Positions 1 through 64,000 of a stretch of 64,000 nucleotides of DNA are shown here, piece by piece. The position numbers and the translations under genes are program-made. Below the pieces are notes generated by a model that made no database searches, was not told the DNA's origin, and worked only from the letters and a program-made list of their open reading frames with translations. This DNA is from Hyperoplus lanceolatus. Taxonomy: Eukaryota > Chordata > Actinopteri > Uranoscopiformes > Ammodytidae. The stretch is from the NCBI GenBank assembly GCA_026929865.2, contig CM049402.1:30578501-30642500 (forward strand), read 5' to 3'. Each line of letters begins with the position of its first letter. The stretch's first letter is position 1.

Positions 1-435
1 TAAATGTGTTATTTTTGCAAAGTGGCCTGGCCCTTCGTAGATTTTTCTGTATGTGGCCCTCAGTGAAAATTCAATTCTGCACACATTTTTCCTCTTAACT
101 GAGAACTGTACCATACAGAACAGAACCGTGACTTAAAAACCAAGCTACGTACCGAACCGTGACTTTTGACCCCTTATAGTAGGTGGTAGCTCACTTTGAC
201 TTGGTCATTTTAAAAGTAGCTCACAAGCTGAAAAACAGTGGCCACCCCTGGCCTAGGCTGTGTAGTAACACTGTGCTCACACAGAAGACATGTAGCGGAT
301 CGTGAGGAGATATTCACTGATTTTGACAATCGCTGTCTCCACCTTTAAGAGCTTTTTACTGTATGTGTGACTGATTCACCTGATATAGCACTTTTCTATA
401 ATATTCATAATTATATGAGATTAGTTAAACCCCAC
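1..435 (-). other. Start of pigg intron 9 with a MITE fragment
   Basis: Non-coding sequence beyond the exon 9 donor. Positions about 248-348 are the 3' end of the TTAAAGGTGGAGTCAG MITE family seen complete at 34926-35275. Nothing else is recognised. Confidence 0.7.
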
Positions 436-46211
<45,776 letters not shown>

Positions 46212-46879
46212 TTTGATGCATTAACGACGAAAAAACATCAACATTTACACAAATATAAGAGAAAAAAAGGCTAAAATGACATTCCGGTTCAGTCTCGTGT
46301 CATTTAACGACAAGTTACAAAAGCCACATGGCTCGGTGTTTAATAAATTGACACTATATTATGTATTTATGGCTGTAATTAAGAATAAAGAAACAATAAT
46401 AGCATTGAGCGCTGTAGCCATTCATATCAGCTTCCGCGTTGATAACATGGAACTACGGGTAGCAAGTAGAACCAAACAACACTCATACGCTTTTATATAC
46501 CATAATATACCTTATTCATAAATGCAAATTTCAAAAATCCAAACCATGCTGCTACTACTACTCAACAATAATTGCTTGATTGAGTCTTTGAAATGTTTTA
46601 AAAAATTCAAATTCAACTCGCCTACTTTTGTTTTTTAATGTGTCTTCAATGAAATTACGCAAATATTTTAAAGTAAATTGTAAATGCTTGAACTAATTTT
46701 GTTAATGCAATTACTGATGTATGTATTTGTTTGTAATATACTGTTGTTTTAATGAAGCTATATTAAGAGAAACAACAAAAACAGTCTGCTCTTCTGTTTG
46801 AGCCTCTGCTGCCGTCTTCTGGTCACACTGCTTGAAAACGACACCATTGGTTTCCCCAACTAGCACAATTCATAGTGCA

Positions 46880-47193
46880 CAGGTGAAACTCGAAAAATTA
46901 GAATATCGTGCAAAAGTTGATTTATTTCAGTAATTCAACTTTAAAGGTGAAAATAATAAATTATATAGACTCATTACATGTAAAGTGAGATATTTCAAGC
47001 CTGTGTGTGTTACAATGTTGATCATATATGGTTTACAGCTTATGAAAACCCCAAATACAAAATCTCAGAACATTTGAATATAACATGAAATCAATAAAAA
47101 AGAGATTTTAAATACAGAAATGTCAGCCCTCTATAAAGTATAATCAATTCCAATTCATTTTCCATGATATTCTAATAATATGAGTTTCACCTG
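46880..47193. repeat. MITE, CAGGTGAAACTC family
   Basis: 314 bp. Ends CAGGTGAAACTCGAAAAATT and GATATTCTAATAATATGAGT followed by TTCACCTG, with TA on the right flank. It lies between guf1 and pigg, so it may sit in the pigg promoter region. Confidence 0.82.
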
Positions 47194-47495
47194 TATAAGA
47201 GATAATATGCAACTTGGAGCTTGTCGGGATACACAACGTCACTATGGAGTTAGGGTCTAGAAAGAATATGTAGACAAACACAGCCTCAGTAGTCGGTCAT
47301 GAAGCAAGCAACAAAAGTAAAATAAAATATCTTTTTATTAAGATAGCCCAATATCACAAACAGCCATTTGCCTCAGTGGGATTCACAGTCGGTACACAAT
47401 ATGAAGACCTCTGCTCTCGTGGACTCTTGAAGAAGTAATGTTGTATGTTGTGTAAAATCAGCACAATCACAATATTTAGCAGCAGCTTTGACCAC

Positions 47496-47501
47496 TTTAT
47501 T
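47496..47501 (-). terminator. Candidate guf1 polyadenylation signal
   Basis: AATAAA on the minus strand, about 87 nt past the guf1 stop. It is the first canonical hexamer downstream. Cleavage here would leave a short 3' UTR. Hexamers are common in AT-rich DNA, so this is a candidate only. Confidence 0.4.
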
Positions 47502-47587
47502 AAGAGATGTTCTACAATAACAATGCTATATTGCATATATAACATTGATATTGTTTTTATAATTAAATAAACTAACAGTATTCCAGT

Positions 47588-63307
<15,720 letters not shown>

Positions 63308-63309
63308 TT

Positions 63310-64000
63310 TTTTATTTATTTTTATTATTATTCTTCCGGACAATTACACATAATACATAATTTTCACATTGCATATTCATACATATTACTTTGTGTTATC
63401 GTCCGAAGGGTAGCAGGAGAAGCCAAAGGCTTATCGAGTCCCGCCCCCACTGCCATAAGATTCAGATACACAGATACACAGCTACTACAGTTAGAACACA
63501 TTTTTTTTTTTCTTTTTAAGAAGATTCATTCTAATACACAAATAATTTTAGGTCTCTATTTTCCTCTCTCCCTGTGACAATGCAGATATGGCCTTGTCCA
63601 TTTCTTCTCTAGTAGCCTAAACACCTCTGCAAAAGTATTCAAAACAGTCAGTGTGTCTGCTGACCTCGGCTACAGTCCCATAACATGCAGTGTATTTACA
63701 AATTCTTCAGTCAGAGAAAGTCTTCCAATTTTAACTCGGGTGTTCTGAACACACAGCTGATAATTAACATGTATCTTTCATTTAAATTTCAATAGTCACA
63801 CATTCCATTAGGTTATCAATAGCAGAGCACATTGTATTTACAATTTCAAACCTTATATTATGACACAAACCAGTTTAAATCCCTTTAATTCAAAGACCAT
63901 GCCAACTTTAATTCAAATTGTCCATGCTATGTCATTTGTAATAATGTAATAATGTCATTTGGGTCTGATAATCTAGGTTCCTCGTAAAGATTAGCTAATA
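63310..64000 (-). mobile_element. LINE 3' region, second copy, continuing off the right edge
   Basis: Near-identical to 7370-8045, including ATTCTTCCGGACAATTACAC, TCGTCCGAAGGGTAGCAGGA and GAAAGTCTTCCAATTTTAAC. One local duplication of about 19 bp is present at about 63930-63958. The window ends just before the place where ORF1 should begin. Confidence 0.85.

Larger units (their letters stand above)
46212..47587. other. guf1-pigg intergenic region
   Basis: About 1.4 kb between the guf1 stop and the pigg start. It should hold the guf1 3' UTR and the pigg promoter and 5' UTR. It is AT-rich with no CpG island or clear TATA box near the pigg start. A 314-bp MITE occupies 46880-47193. Confidence 0.7.

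Overview
This is a vertebrate nuclear window, almost certainly from a teleost fish. The signs are small conserved exons in long introns, Tc1-like transposons of types common in fish, tRNA-derived SINEs, many short palindromic MITEs ending in TTAAAG, and dense dinucleotide and tetranucleotide microsatellites. The species cannot be named from the sequence. No LTR retroelement, Polinton, rRNA gene, true tRNA gene or CRISPR array was seen.

Two host genes lie head to tail on the minus strand. From about 62.6 to 47.6 kb is guf1, the mitochondrial EF4/LepA-type ribosome-associated GTPase. Sixteen exons read in frame for 613 residues to a stop; only the N-terminal mitochondrial targeting part is missing and probably lies beyond the right edge. 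After a 1.4-kb intergenic gap, pigg (GPI ethanolamine phosphate transferase 2, an ER membrane enzyme) runs from 46.2 kb off the left edge. Nine exons give 674 codons, covering the full lumenal catalytic domain and the first membrane segments; the C-terminal exons are outside. Every junction assigned has a GT/AG pair and keeps the frame. The two proteins act in different compartments, and nothing suggests they work together.

Layout: 0.4-0.85 kb pigg exon 9. 0.85-15.3 kb is a 14.5-kb intron holding a decayed Tc1 element (3.4-4.9 kb), a nested LINE block between two inverted MITE copies (6.2-10.8 kb), a Tc1 element with an intact 337-codon transposase (10.9-12.5 kb) and a SINE inside a MITE (14.7-15.0 kb). 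15.3-18.0 kb exons 8 and 7. 18-25.6 kb intron with long CA tracts and a CAGA/CAGG array. 25.6-36.2 kb exons 6 to 3, with MITEs and microsatellites crowding the splice sites. 36.2-44.6 kb repeat-rich intron. 44.6-46.2 kb exons 2 and 1. 47.6-62.6 kb guf1, with a 1.1-kb foldback element and a duplicated splice acceptor near 56 kb and a TIR-bounded element at 58.9-60.0 kb. 63.3-64.0 kb is a second copy of the LINE seen at 7.4-9.0 kb.

No clearly new biological system is present. The best leads are the foldback element, the decoy splice acceptor in guf1, the intact Tc1 element, pigg exon 5 enclosed by microsatellites, a perfect estrogen-response-element palindrome in a pigg intron, and a LINE copy that seems to carry ORF1 without ORF2.
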